A stretch of DNA of 64,000 nt from CAWBXL01 sp963837365 (GCA_963837365.1 CAWIMW010000002.1:992001-1056000), one strand, 5' to 3'. Shown: positions 17,632 to 26,828, counted from the stretch's first letter. Notes: generated by a model not told the origin, from the letters alone. Numbers and translations: made by a program.

Positions 17632-18480
17632 ATGGAAATCCGGAGTGTAGGAGTGGTTGGAGCGGGAACTATGGGCAACGGCATCGCCCATGTTTTCACC
17701 CGCAATGGTTTTGAAATCACGTTATGTGACGTGGAAAAGCGGTTCCTTGACCGCGGGCTCGAAACGATTGCCAAGAACCTGGATCGCGAAGTTGCGAAGA
17801 ACAAGCTGACCGTTCAAGAAAAAACCGCGGCCTTGCAACGTATTACGCAGGTGACGGAGCGAGCAAAATTGGCTTCCTGCGATTTTGTCATCGAGGCAGC
17901 GACCGAAAAACTGGAGATTAAATCAGAAATCTTCCGCGATCTCGACAGCATCTGCCGTCCAGAAGTCGTGCTGGCCTCGAATACTTCTTCCATCTCCATC
18001 ACCAAGCTTGCAGCACTCACCAAACGTCCGCATAAGGTCATTGGCATGCACTTCTTCAATCCAGTGCCGGTGATGAAACTGGTCGAGGTCATCCGCGGGC
18101 TGGCTACATCTCAGGATACTTTCGCGACCGTACGCGATTTAGCGATCAAGCTGGAAAAGACTCCGGTCGAGGTAAACGATGCACCCGGTTTTGTCTCCAA
18201 CCGCGTGCTCATGCCTCTCTTGAACGAAGCCATGTTTGCGGTGATGGAAGGCGTGGCTACACCTGAAGCCGTAGATGAAGTCTTCAAACTGGGCATGGCA
18301 CACCCCATGGGCCCGCTCACACTTGCCGATTTTATCGGGCTCGATGTCTGTCTCGACATTATGCGCGTGCTGCTTGATGGACTGGGCGATCCCAAGTACA
18401 GGCCTTGCCCCTTATTGATCAAGATGGTGGACGCAGGATGGCTTGGGACGAAAAGCGGTCGGGGATTTTACCGCTACTAG
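17632..18480 (+). CDS. hbd: 3-hydroxybutyryl-CoA dehydrogenase
   Basis: 282 residues, the normal length for the single-domain enzyme that interconverts (S)-3-hydroxybutyryl-CoA and acetoacetyl-CoA with NAD(P). N-terminal Rossmann fold with GAGTMGNGIAHVF at about 10-22; the family HFFNPVPVMKLVEVIRG stretch at about 143-159 carries the catalytic His; the C-terminal domain has NDAPGFVSNRVLMPLLNEA and HPMGPLTLADFIGLD. The stop overlaps that of the convergent DUF3795 gene by four bases. Likely part of fatty acid or butyrate-type metabolism; no pathway partners adjoin. Confidence 0.93.
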   Translation: MEIRSVGVVGAGTMGNGIAHVFTRNGFEITLCDVEKRFLDRGLETIAKNLDREVAKNKLTVQEKTAALQRITQVTERAKLASCDFVIEAATEKLEIKSEIFRDLDSICRPEVVLASNTSSISITKLAALTKRPHKVIGMHFFNPVPVMKLVEVIRGLATSQDTFATVRDLAIKLEKTPVEVNDAPGFVSNRVLMPLLNEAMFAVMEGVATPEAVDEVFKLGMAHPMGPLTLADFIGLDVCLDIMRVLLDGLGDPKYRPCPLLIKMVDAGWLGTKSGRGFYRY

Positions 18481-18872
18481 CTGGCTGAAGAGTACGAGGC
18501 CAGTTGGATCTTTCTTTTCGGATCATCCAGACGTTGTTTGGCTCCCAAATCCGCAGCAAAGAAGGCGGCGAGATCTTTGCAGATATACTGGTCGCAATAG
18601 GCGCAGTTCTCCGCTCTCTTTTCCTTTGCACATTTTCGGATCGTGCAGCCTTGGCAAGCTGAAAAGAGTCTTCCGCCTTCCGCGCGGCATCCGTCGCAAG
18701 CGCCAATGTCCTTGGCTTCGTACCTGAGCTTATAGTGTTCCTGACACGCCCGCGCAATTGACGCCCTCATTTGCAATTGTTCTTCTGCGTTTTCAATTCG
18801 CGTCGCGATATAGATCGGACAGGTTTCGCAATTTAAACCGCAATAGGCGAGCCTTCTAATCATACGTCGCAT
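18477..18872 (-). CDS. DUF3795-family cysteine-rich protein
   Basis: 131 residues (a second Met three codons in is an equally good start). Cysteines fall in the DUF3795 pattern: YCGLNCETCPIY near the start, CDGCRAEGG and CQGCTIRKCAKEK in the middle, NCAYCDQYICKDL towards the end. This spacing suggests metal or iron-sulphur binding; no biochemical role is established for the family as far as I know. Overlaps the hbd stop tail to tail by four bases. Confidence 0.8.
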   Translation of the reverse strand: MRRMIRRLAYCGLNCETCPIYIATRIENAEEQLQMRASIARACQEHYKLRYEAKDIGACDGCRAEGGRLFSACQGCTIRKCAKEKRAENCAYCDQYICKDLAAFFAADLGAKQRLDDPKRKIQLASYSSAS

Positions 18873-18928
18873 CCGTCACAACGCCAGAAACGAGGCACTG
18901 GGAGCAAGGATTGACTTTGCTTGTCCGC

Positions 18929-19402
18929 TCACCAGTTTTCGTTCACCACATTGCCAATGGAGCGCACAAGCTTCCGCAGCGCCGAACTGAATGCTCCCTG
19001 ATCGTAGTACAGCTGCGCCGTCACTTTTTTGGCCAGGACGGTTTCCCCACTCTGCTTATCAATGAACTTCACTTCCGCACTTACTTTGGCATTGTTCTGC
19101 GCACCGCTGTAGCCGACGATGCTCACTTTCATTTGCAGCGCTTTGCCGCCACTGTTGGGAGCAGCGGCCTTGTCAGCGTAGTCACCCACTTGTGCAAAGT
19201 GATGTTGGCCAACAATTACGTAAAGTAAATCTTCGTGCAACTTGGGCACGAATTCGTCGGGTATCTTTTGCCCTTTTTCGTTGCGGTTGTTTTCTATGGG
19301 CAACACCTTAAGCGAAGAGTAGGAACGTAACGTTCCTGAACCCTCCGCCGAAGCGAGGCTGACGAGAACCAACAGAAGCGGCAGGAGAAATTGCGTCTTC
19401 AT
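18929..19402 (-). CDS. DUF4410-like exported protein (paralogue 2)
   Basis: 157 residues from MKTQFLLPLLLVLVSLASAE, a clear signal peptide cleaved near residue 20. The mature part has a domain like DUF4410: SSLKVLPIENN, PDEFVPKLHEDLLYVI, then LQMKVSIVGY and FIDKQSGETVLAKKVTAQL strands and a final helix ending NVVNENW. It shares its whole layout, including the Trp C-terminus, with the gene just upstream, so the two are tandem duplicates. The longer start (MVRLLT) lacks a Shine-Dalgarno. Confidence 0.72.
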   Translation of the reverse strand: MKTQFLLPLLLVLVSLASAEGSGTLRSYSSLKVLPIENNRNEKGQKIPDEFVPKLHEDLLYVIVGQHHFAQVGDYADKAAAPNSGGKALQMKVSIVGYSGAQNNAKVSAEVKFIDKQSGETVLAKKVTAQLYYDQGAFSSALRKLVRSIGNVVNENW

Positions 19403-19413
19403 GGTCAGCAACC

Positions 19414-19941
19414 TTACCAATTCTGGTCGATTACTTTGGCGACTTCTTTTGACAGGCCCTTAATCGCGCCCTCCGTGGATTGGGCAGCACCAACCACTCT
19501 TCCATCCACCTTGTGCTCCCACAGCACGTGGCCGGTGTCTTTATCCACAAATTGGCACAAAGCCACAATCTTGCCCTTCCCCGCACCCAGACCGATCAGG
19601 ATCCGCTTGGCTTGGCTGCCTTGGGTGTACTCGATGATCTTGCCACGGAGCACCAGCGATTTCTCCACGGGAGGATTGGTAACGTTCTCGTCGTGGAAAT
19701 CGGCCACGTGGTGGAAGCGGTGTTTCTCGATTACCCGTTGCACAATATCCTCACGAATGAGTGGCACCCACTCGCTGGGCATGGGTTCCTTGGTTTCGAA
19801 ACGCGGATTATCGAAATTATCAACTTCGAGTGCTGTGAATTGGCTGAAATGGACCTTGGGTTTTTCATCGGAAGAAACTATACCGACGAAACTAAAGAGG
19901 AAGAACAACACGAAGCAGACCACCAACAAAAAACGCCGCAT
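19414..19941 (-). CDS. DUF4410-like exported protein (paralogue 1)
   Basis: 175 residues from MRRFLLVVCFVLFFLFSFVG, chosen because a GGGAGG lies five bases upstream. Signal peptide then a mature domain beginning DEKPKVHFSQFTALEV. Shared features with its neighbour: SEWVPLIREDIVQRVI, VLRGKIIEYTQGSQAKRIL, FVDKDTGHVLWEHKV, and the end VAKVIDQNW. Here the repeat AKRILIGLGAGKG is typical of DUF4410 proteins. Only 11 bases separate it from paralogue 2. Periplasmic or outer-membrane; role unknown. Confidence 0.75.
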   Translation of the reverse strand: MRRFLLVVCFVLFFLFSFVGIVSSDEKPKVHFSQFTALEVDNFDNPRFETKEPMPSEWVPLIREDIVQRVIEKHRFHHVADFHDENVTNPPVEKSLVLRGKIIEYTQGSQAKRILIGLGAGKGKIVALCQFVDKDTGHVLWEHKVDGRVVGAAQSTEGAIKGLSKEVAKVIDQNW

Positions 19942-20112
19942 GTAAACCTCCCGTGCGGCTGTGGCGAGAAGTGCGAACATCAAGGGCAGGTAGGAAACAC
20001 CCCCAGCCGCACGGGTTCAATCATGCTTTGGCAATGGCCCCGATGCCATAGTTGAAATCTACTAGGCCGCAGGATGGGGAAATGGTTCTGTTAGTGACCA
20101 ATGAATGCAAAG

Positions 20113-21072
20113 CTAGACAGGAACTTTGATGTTTTCAATGATTTGCCGGATCGCCTGGTCGGCCTGTTCCGATTTCTTCAAAGTTGAAGAACCAATGCCG
20201 TTCACCACCACACGATGGGCAAACACCGGGACCACCAAAGGCTTGAAATCTTCCGGCACACAAAAATCGCGCCCCTCGAGAAATGCCGAAGCCTGTGCCG
20301 CGCGATAAAGCATCAAGGAGCCCCGCGGTGAGACGCCCAAAGTGAACTCATCGGACGCGCGGGTCTTCTCTACGATGTTTAGAGCGTAATTGACCAGAGA
20401 ATCATCCACGCGGACCTGCGTGACCGCTTCCTGCATCTCCAGCACATCAGCTCCGGTGAGCACTGGCCGCATGCTGTCGAGATGGACCGCGCCAGCCTCG
20501 GCCCGCAAAATTTCCTGCTCGGCTTTGCGGTCGGGATAGCTCATGCGGACCCGCATCAGGAACCGGTCCAATTGCGATTCCGGCAGAGGATAGGTCCCGT
20601 GATGTTCCACCGGATTCTGCGTCGCAATCACCAGAAAGGGCTTGGGCAGAGCGTATGAGTGCGCGTCCACTGTGACCTGGCCTTCATTCATGGCCTCCAG
20701 CAGCGCCGATTGGGTCTTGGGAGTAGTGCGATTGATCTCGTCGGCCAGCAAGATGTTGGTGAAAATCGGGCCGCGCTTGAACTCGAACTCCTGCTCCGCG
20801 GCGGAGTAGATGGAAATCCCAAGTACATCGGAAGGCAGCATGTCACTGGTAAACTGCACCCGCTGAAAACCGCAATCCAGGGCCCTCGCCAGCGCCTGTC
20901 CGAGTGTGGTCTTGCCCACTCCGGGAACCCCTTCAATGAGTAGATGGCCGCGGGCCAGGATACACACCACCGCCAGGCGGACAACGTCATCCTTGCCGCG
21001 AATGACCTTGCGGAGAGAAGTTTCCAGTTGCGCCGCGCGTTGTGAGGCGGCTGTGGCTGCTTGGGGAGACAC
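20113..21072 (-). CDS. MoxR-family AAA+ ATPase
   Basis: 319 residues. Walker A GVPGVGKTTLG at about 50-60, Walker B IFTNILLADEINRTTPKTQS, sensor 1 ATQNPVEHHGTYPLPESQLDRF and the C-terminal sensor 2 region GVSPRGSLMLYRAAQA are all intact. MoxR ATPases act as chaperones, often with DUF58 and von Willebrand factor A proteins encoded next door; none is present here, so its client is unknown. Start ATG at 21072. Confidence 0.93.
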   Translation of the reverse strand: MSPQAATAASQRAAQLETSLRKVIRGKDDVVRLAVVCILARGHLLIEGVPGVGKTTLGQALARALDCGFQRVQFTSDMLPSDVLGISIYSAAEQEFEFKRGPIFTNILLADEINRTTPKTQSALLEAMNEGQVTVDAHSYALPKPFLVIATQNPVEHHGTYPLPESQLDRFLMRVRMSYPDRKAEQEILRAEAGAVHLDSMRPVLTGADVLEMQEAVTQVRVDDSLVNYALNIVEKTRASDEFTLGVSPRGSLMLYRAAQASAFLEGRDFCVPEDFKPLVVPVFAHRVVVNGIGSSTLKKSEQADQAIRQIIENIKVPV

Positions 21073-21124
21073 TAAGCAGATTTTACTATGGAGAGAGAGA
21101 AAGCGAAGTTACCGACGTTCCACC

Positions 21125-21220
21125 CAACTGGGAACCGGCAACAGAAAACTGGGAACTGATAAACCTCCGCCCTTTGGCAGGTCTACCAGTTCTCCGTTCC
21201 CTGTTCCCAGTTCTCAGTTA
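21125..21220. repeat. Dispersed AACTGGGAACTG-type inverted repeat
   Basis: Left part 21125-21161 has repeated units of the AACTGGGAACTG kind and right part 21186-21220 carries the complement (CAGTTCTCCGTTCCCTGTTC...). The right arm ends on the htpX stop codon. A related unit flanks the TonB receptor stop (28688-28783) and the mogA start. Confidence 0.6.
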
Positions 21221-22078
21221 CCGCATGAATTCTGCGGGACGCCCGGTCAAACGCTCAATGCGTTTGGCAATCGGCGGGTGGGTGGAAAACAATCCACCGA
21301 AATTAATCCCGAGCAAAGGCTGAATAATAAACAAATGCGCGGTGGACGGGCTGGCCGCCATCGGCACGCGGCGAGAGTACGCATCCAGCTTGGCTAAGGC
21401 GCTGGCAAGCGCATAAGGATTGCCCGTGTAGTGCGCGCCGGAGGCGTCGGCCTGGTATTCACGCGAGCGGGAAATGGCCAACTGGATCAGCGTGGCTGCA
21501 ATCGGCGCCAAAATCAACATGAAGAGTGCGCCAAGCCCTCCGCCACGGTCACGATCATCCCGTCCTCCGTAGCCGCCAAAGATCATGCCCCATTGAGCGA
21601 TATGAGCAACCCAGGTAATCGCGCCTGCGATAGTGGCCGTGATCGAACTGATCAGAATGTCGCGATTATTGACGTGCCCCAACTCATGGGCCAACACACC
21701 TTCCAGTTCTTCGTCATTGAGCAGACTCAAAATTCCATGAGTCACAGCGACCGAGGCATGCTGTGGATTGCGCCCGGTAGCAAACGCGTTGGGCGAATCA
21801 TTCGGAATCACATACAACTTTGGCATCGGCAGGCCGATCTTCTGCGTAAGCCGCTGCACGGCGTCGTAGGCGCGCGGCAACTGCTCCCGCGTCACCGGCT
21901 GCGCACGATACATGGCCAGAGCAATTTTGTCAGAGTAGAAATAGGAAATGAAATTCAGTACTCCGGCAAATACCAGGGCCAGCAACATGCCGTTCGTGCC
22001 GCCGAAAGCCCGGCCCAGCGCCATGAGCAAGAGTGTTAAAGCGGTAAGTAAAAAAGCAGTCTTAAAGGTGTTTCCCAT
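21218..22078 (-). CDS. htpX: HtpX-type membrane zinc metalloprotease (M48)
   Basis: 286 residues from the ATG at 22078, which has a GGAG six bases upstream; a GTG four codons earlier overlaps that site. Two N-terminal helices, then the zinc site HELGHVNNRD at about residue 133, two more helices (including GALFMLILAPIAATLIQLAI), the third ligand in SRSREYQADASGA, and the C-terminal FSTHPPIAKRIERL. HtpX degrades misfolded inner-membrane proteins, its active site facing the cytoplasm. Stands alone. Confidence 0.95.
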   Translation of the reverse strand: MGNTFKTAFLLTALTLLLMALGRAFGGTNGMLLALVFAGVLNFISYFYSDKIALAMYRAQPVTREQLPRAYDAVQRLTQKIGLPMPKLYVIPNDSPNAFATGRNPQHASVAVTHGILSLLNDEELEGVLAHELGHVNNRDILISSITATIAGAITWVAHIAQWGMIFGGYGGRDDRDRGGGLGALFMLILAPIAATLIQLAISRSREYQADASGAHYTGNPYALASALAKLDAYSRRVPMAASPSTAHLFIIQPLLGINFGGLFSTHPPIAKRIERLTGRPAEFMR

Positions 22079-22135
22079 AGGGTACTCCACTGTATTAGAT
22101 GGGACACGGGACTAGCGGGATGCAACCCACTCAGG

Positions 22136-23392
22136 TCAGGCTTGAGGCTTCCTTTTGAGAGCCCGCTCCAGGGTTTGATCGAGCGCAGCCTTGGCCTTGC
22201 CATACTCCTGTTCGGAAATCTTGCCTTGTTTATGTTCCATTTCCAGCTCGAACATCTCTTCTTTCAAAGCATCGAGCAGCATGGAGCCGGAGGGCGAACT
22301 GGGCGCGGGGCGCGAGGCAACCGCGTTGCTTAAGGCGGGAACGGGTGCGGCAGGAACTCCAGCCGTCGCCGGACGTCGTGCCGTATATATCGCGCCAGCG
22401 GTAAGCCCCGCACCGAAGAGAGCCAAGATCAGCCAGGTATATTTCTGCAAAGGGCGCGGCGCATCAATCGGAGGCCCGAGACCGCCACCCGGGCGTGTAT
22501 CTTGACCTTGCATTCCTGCGGACGAACCATCCCCTCCTCCGCCTGGGGCGGCGTCTGAAAGCAATCCAGTCCCGGAAATCTTGAATGCCAAAGGATCGCC
22601 CACCTGTGCATTGGAGGCGACCTCCACATTCGTATCAGGATCCTTCGGATTCTTCATGTCCTTGAACGCCGCACCCGGAGCTCCCGTGAACTGCATACTT
22701 TTGGCGTACAGAACGACAAAATGCTGTGCGGGATAAAGCAACCGGGGATCAATGCTCATTTCGCCGGAGTAGGGCACTCGATATGTGACTTGCAGCGTCG
22801 TCTGTCCCGGACGCAAGGGGAAGATAAACGCGTATCGGTTCCTTTCATCTTGCGGAACGGGCGCAAGGGTCAGGGGTTGCCCGCCGGCGGTTTGCGCTTC
22901 GCCCGAGTCCACCGTGGCCCCCTCCGGCAGATAAAACTCAAAACTCTTGTCGTTCATCTGGGTACGCGGCGGCTTGGAATTATTGTCCACAGCAAACAGC
23001 CGCACTCCCTGCAATTCGTTTCCCTGTGCCTGAAAGCGCATTACGTCGGCGGTCACGCTCACGTTGTCCACTTTCTTACCCACGTCGTAAACCTGCACTT
23101 CGACCGACGTAGTTCCCGGAGGCGCCATGCGGTGGTAGGTCACGCCTTGATGGACGACGCGGACCAAATGCGGAGCATTGGCGTCGTCCAGCTTGAGGCT
23201 AAAATTTCCCTTCGCGTCCGACTTCGCGCGAGAACCCTCCTCCATGCCCTGGCTAAGCTTGAGGAGGATGACGTCATCCCCCGCGGATGGCTTGTTGGTG
23301 GTGCCGTTGTTCACCGTCCCGGTGAGGTTTTCCGCCAGGCAGAAGCTGCCGAGCAGGAGCACGAAAACACAAAGGTTGAGCAGAGTTTTCAA
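22136..23392 (-). CDS. Exported protein of the cytochrome c maturation operon, unknown role
   Basis: 418 residues. Signal peptide 1-20 (NLCVFVLLLGSFCLA), then a carboxypeptidase-regulatory-like beta domain (about 21-110), a beta-rich central region, a Gly-rich linker and one membrane helix at about 320-340 (WLILALFGAGLTAGAIY). The cytoplasmic tail (MLLDALKEEMFELEMEHKQG, then KISEQEYGKAKAALD) resembles the tail of the small CcmI-like protein encoded just before it. Starts overlap: ATGA with the preceding gene. Position and tail suggest a role in haem or apocytochrome handling; this is inference. Confidence 0.7.
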   Translation of the reverse strand: MKTLLNLCVFVLLLGSFCLAENLTGTVNNGTTNKPSAGDDVILLKLSQGMEEGSRAKSDAKGNFSLKLDDANAPHLVRVVHQGVTYHRMAPPGTTSVEVQVYDVGKKVDNVSVTADVMRFQAQGNELQGVRLFAVDNNSKPPRTQMNDKSFEFYLPEGATVDSGEAQTAGGQPLTLAPVPQDERNRYAFIFPLRPGQTTLQVTYRVPYSGEMSIDPRLLYPAQHFVVLYAKSMQFTGAPGAAFKDMKNPKDPDTNVEVASNAQVGDPLAFKISGTGLLSDAAPGGGGDGSSAGMQGQDTRPGGGLGPPIDAPRPLQKYTWLILALFGAGLTAGAIYTARRPATAGVPAAPVPALSNAVASRPAPSSPSGSMLLDALKEEMFELEMEHKQGKISEQEYGKAKAALDQTLERALKRKPQA

Positions 23393-23703
23393 ACTCTCGC
23401 TCCTTTCGGGGAAAGAGGGGACGCGGACGCATTCCCTTCCAGCTGCGCAATCTCAGCCAGCAGTGCGGCAGCCTCATCTTCCATGTTGTTTTTCAAGGAC
23501 TCGTAATCTGCTTCGGAAAACTTGCCTGCCCTATATTCGAAATTTAAGTCGCGCAGATTTTCATATACAACATCCTTGCGCTCCCGCAGATACGCCAGAC
23601 GGGTCTTGACCTCGCTTGGCTCTATGCGCGCCGGATAGAACAGGTAGATAGGCGTACCTACCGCCAGCGCGGCAGTGAGAACGAGAAAAAAATATTGCGT
23701 CAT
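23389..23703 (-). CDS. CcmI N-terminal-like membrane protein
   Basis: 104 residues: one N-terminal helix (YFFLVLTAALAVGTPIYLFY) followed by a cytoplasmic helical segment (LRERKDVVYENLRDLNFEYR, then AGKFSEADYESLKNNMEDE). This matches the first part of CcmI/CycH, without the periplasmic TPR domain, so it is a short or split version. It overlaps ccmH and the next gene by four bases each, a tightly coupled operon. Confidence 0.75.
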   Translation of the reverse strand: MTQYFFLVLTAALAVGTPIYLFYPARIEPSEVKTRLAYLRERKDVVYENLRDLNFEYRAGKFSEADYESLKNNMEDEAAALLAEIAQLEGNASASPLSPKGARV

Positions 23704-24176
23704 AGTTCCTCAGTGTCTTTGCGTACTTGATCGCGGTAGGGATCTAACCTGTGCGAAACACCCTTACTCGAAGATGCAGCACCGGCAAGTGGACGACTAT
23801 TCCACCCTCGCACGATCAGGACCACGGCGCCGACTCCAAGGAATAAGGCCAGGTAGGGCATGATCCAGGCAATCCTGCCGAAGCCCGTGGTCGAAGGCGC
23901 CAGCAGCACCGTGGTTCCGTACTTCTGCACGAAACTCTGGAGCGCAAGACTGTCATTGTCGCCACGTTGAAGTGCCTCAACCAGTTCGCCGCGCATGCGA
24001 TCGGAGTACTGGCAGCCCACGTGGTTGCACTCCAGCAGGACCTGATTGCACCCGCACATGCACATCAAGCGATGACCGAGAGAAGTAAAGCGTGCAGCAT
24101 CATCGCCTGCGCCAAGGAGCAACATCGACGTCAGGAGTAACAGACAAATTTGTCCGGTTCGCGTGAGGCCGCGCAT
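23700..24176 (-). CDS. ccmH: Cytochrome c maturation protein CcmH
   Basis: 158 residues from the ATG at 24176, which shares one base with the ccmF stop (TGATG); the frame is open further upstream but that part lies inside ccmF. Signal anchor 6-22, then the redox motif in LMCMCGCNQVLLECNHVGC (canonical form RCxxC), followed by a second helix (IAWIMPYLALFLGVGAVVLIV). CcmH reduces or presents apocytochrome thiols to the haem lyase CcmF. The loop has additional cysteines, which is common in this phylum. Confidence 0.9.
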   Translation of the reverse strand: MRGLTRTGQICLLLLTSMLLLGAGDDAARFTSLGHRLMCMCGCNQVLLECNHVGCQYSDRMRGELVEALQRGDNDSLALQSFVQKYGTTVLLAPSTTGFGRIAWIMPYLALFLGVGAVVLIVRGWNSRPLAGAASSSKGVSHRLDPYRDQVRKDTEEL

Positions 24177-26236
24177 CAGTCCCCCGCTCCCACCGTCGCC
24201 GGCTGCACTCGCGCGGGCACAGTTACCCGCACCGGAACAGAATTCGGGACCAGGCACAGAGCGGTGCCGAAAACCATGATGAGCCAGCCAATCCAGATCC
24301 ACGGCACCATCGGGTTCAGGTGTGCCTTGATGATCGGGCGGCCAGTGTCCTGGTTGATGCCTTCATACACCAGATAAAGATCCTTCACCAGGAACAGGTC
24401 TTCTTTGATAGTGGGATAAATTCGTGGAATGGTCTGGGGCTGCTGGCTGGCTTTGTAGAAGCGCCTCTCCGGATACATGGTCGTAATTAAATTTCCATTG
24501 CCAGTTCCAGCGCCGCCTCCCCCTTTGTAAACATCAATGATCGCCCACTCGCTGCCGTAGTTCGGAGTATCTTCCTGGGTGTAGGAGCGGCAGACCAGGG
24601 TGTAGGGCCCGATGTTCATCTTGTCGCCATAGCCCATTTCCTTTTCCTGGTCCTTGTTGAAGGGAGTTCCCAGGATCCCAAGAATGACAATGGCCACGCC
24701 AAAATGGACGACGTATCCACCGTAGCGCCGGGTATTTCGGTGAAACAACTGAAGCATCGAGGAAAACAGATTCTGCCCGGTATGCCGTGAGATCACACGA
24801 CCGCCACGCACAAACTCCCAAATTACCGTGAAAATAACCAGCGAAGCCAGCATCGCCGCCATCAACGCATAGAAATAGGCGAGTTCCTTCCACGGATGCA
24901 CGCCGAACACGATCATCAGAATGCCCACCGCCAATGCGCCACAGGTAGGCCACAAGAAGTTCCGCTTCAGGCTGTCCAAAGATGTTTTGCGCCACGCCAG
25001 CAGGGGCCCGACTGCGGTAAGCAACAGGAGCAACAACGTGACCGGCACGGCAACGTTGTTATAAAAAGGCGCGCCCACCGTGACTTTTTCATTGCGGAAC
25101 AGCTCTGTAATCTTCGGGTAGTATGTCCCCCAAACGAAAGTGAAGCAGGCGATCACGAACAGCACGTTGTTGAACAGGAAGCTCGACTCGCGCGAGATGA
25201 TGGATTCCAGCCTGTGCTCCGTGCGCAAGTGAGACTTGTTCCAAAGAAAGAAGAACAGAAAGGCGGCAAAGCTTACGGCGAGAAATATGCCGAACCAAAG
25301 GCCGATATCAGACTGGGCAAAAGCATGGACCGAATTGATGATCCCGCTGCGGGTGAGGAAAGTCCCGAGAATCGACAGCCAGAAGGTGATGAAGATCAAC
25401 CACATGTTCCACACCTTCAGCATGCCGCGCTTTTCCTGCATCATCACCGAGTGCAGGAACGCAGTTCCGGTCAGCCAGGGAAGCAAGGAAGCGATTTCTA
25501 CCGGGTCCCATCCCCAATAGCCTCCCCATCCCAGCACTGAGTAGGCCCAGTGCGCGCCCAGAAAAATTCCACAAGTCAGGAAGCCCCAGGTCACCATGGT
25601 CCAGCGGCGGGTGATGTGGATCCACTTTTCGCCGGGGTACTTCATGATGAGCGCGCCCAAGGCAAAGGCAAACGGCACCGTGAACCCGACGTAGCCCAGA
25701 TAGAGCATGGGCGGATGAATCACCATCTCGGGATACTGCAATAAAGGATTCAATCCGTTCCCATCGGCGGGGATCGGGCCCTGAGTAAGGGCAAACGGAT
25801 GCGCGGCAAAATTCACCAGCATCAGGAAGAACACCTGCACCGCCGCGATCACGACGGAAGCGTAAGCAAACAAACGCGTATCCGTTTTATGCCGCAGGCG
25901 CAGCACCAGCCCGTAGGCGGAGAGCAAAAGCGCCCAGAACAGCAGGGACCCCTCCTGGCCCGACCAAAGCGTGGCGAATTTGTAAGGGGCAGACAGATCA
26001 TGATTGCTGTGCTCGCGGATATAAGCTATGGAAAAATCATCCTGAAAGGCCGACACCACAAGGATGGTAGACGCGAGCAGGACCGCGGCAAACGCAGCGA
26101 TGCCCGCACGGCGTGCAGTCTCCGAAAGCCGGTCAGAACCCTCGCCGGGAAACAGCAGGGCCCACGTTCCAGCCAGGAAGGAATACGCACAGAGGACTAA
26201 TGCGATGAGAAGCGATAGGTCACCTAGCTCCGCCAT
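24176..26236 (-). CDS. ccmF: Haem lyase CcmF (cytochrome c maturation)
   Basis: 686 residues with about 15 membrane helices. The tryptophan-rich haem-handling WWD domain is present (GWGGYWGWDPVEIASLLPWL at about 250), with conserved His residues around it, FLTRSGIINSVHAFAQSDIG and a periplasmic domain near the C-terminus. CcmF attaches haem to the CxxCH motif of apocytochromes. First gene of the run ccmF-ccmH-ccmI-like-unknown. Its client may include the dihaem cytochrome at 61.8 kb. Confidence 0.96.
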   Translation of the reverse strand: MAELGDLSLLIALVLCAYSFLAGTWALLFPGEGSDRLSETARRAGIAAFAAVLLASTILVVSAFQDDFSIAYIREHSNHDLSAPYKFATLWSGQEGSLLFWALLLSAYGLVLRLRHKTDTRLFAYASVVIAAVQVFFLMLVNFAAHPFALTQGPIPADGNGLNPLLQYPEMVIHPPMLYLGYVGFTVPFAFALGALIMKYPGEKWIHITRRWTMVTWGFLTCGIFLGAHWAYSVLGWGGYWGWDPVEIASLLPWLTGTAFLHSVMMQEKRGMLKVWNMWLIFITFWLSILGTFLTRSGIINSVHAFAQSDIGLWFGIFLAVSFAAFLFFFLWNKSHLRTEHRLESIISRESSFLFNNVLFVIACFTFVWGTYYPKITELFRNEKVTVGAPFYNNVAVPVTLLLLLLTAVGPLLAWRKTSLDSLKRNFLWPTCGALAVGILMIVFGVHPWKELAYFYALMAAMLASLVIFTVIWEFVRGGRVISRHTGQNLFSSMLQLFHRNTRRYGGYVVHFGVAIVILGILGTPFNKDQEKEMGYGDKMNIGPYTLVCRSYTQEDTPNYGSEWAIIDVYKGGGGAGTGNGNLITTMYPERRFYKASQQPQTIPRIYPTIKEDLFLVKDLYLVYEGINQDTGRPIIKAHLNPMVPWIWIGWLIMVFGTALCLVPNSVPVRVTVPARVQPATVGAGD

Positions 26237-26349
26237 ATATGAACCACAGCCATTTTTTCAGAAACGGAGGGCTAGGGCAACTCGGTCGAGCACGCAAAAG
26301 GCCCTACGCAACCTGAACTTGCGTCCCAGCGCCAGCTAGCAAAGGTACA

Positions 26350-26580
26350 CTACGCACCCGCGACTGCGCGTTTCGCCTTGACTTCTTTTTCCGCCAGGAT
26401 CCAATCTTCGAACTCAGAACCCGGAGAGAAACCCCGGTCCCGGAAGATTTCATACGCCCTGGCGCGGATTTCCCCTTCCATGTCAACGGTCACAGAGTGA
26501 CCATTCCCATTGGTCGCGGCCTGCGTTTTCTTACGTGCTCGCGGGGTTTTGGCGGCTTCAGGATTTTTTGTTCGTGCCAT
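26350..26580 (-). CDS. DUF2934 family protein
   Basis: 76 residues. Basic, Lys/Ala-rich N-terminus (RARKKTQAATNG) then the DUF2934 core IRARAYEIFRDRGFSPGSEF followed by EDWILAEKEV. Small soluble proteins with this motif are frequent in Acidobacteria and some proteobacteria; no function is known. It stands alone between ccmF and the divergent TonB receptor. Confidence 0.85.
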   Translation of the reverse strand: MARTKNPEAAKTPRARKKTQAATNGNGHSVTVDMEGEIRARAYEIFRDRGFSPGSEFEDWILAEKEVKAKRAVAGA

Positions 26581-26828
26581 TTTCTATGTACTCCTCAATT
26601 CTTTGGTCTTACCACGAAGTTAATTTTGCGCCGGATCAGAAAGCGGTCGCCTCCACGGCATCCGGCACAGGACGTTCTCAACCCGTTGTACTAATCATAA
26701 CCCTCCCACGCTGCGGTTCAAGCCTCCAGGTAAAAATTTTCTTGCGAAAGACATTTTTTTGAACCCGATTTGGCAACTGCCTTCGCATACAATTTCTAGC
26801 TCTTATAAATCCGGGTTATGGAGGATGT

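Noticed and set aside
26581..26828. Possible cobalamin riboswitch before the TonB receptor
   Set aside because: No B12-box or conserved core seen.
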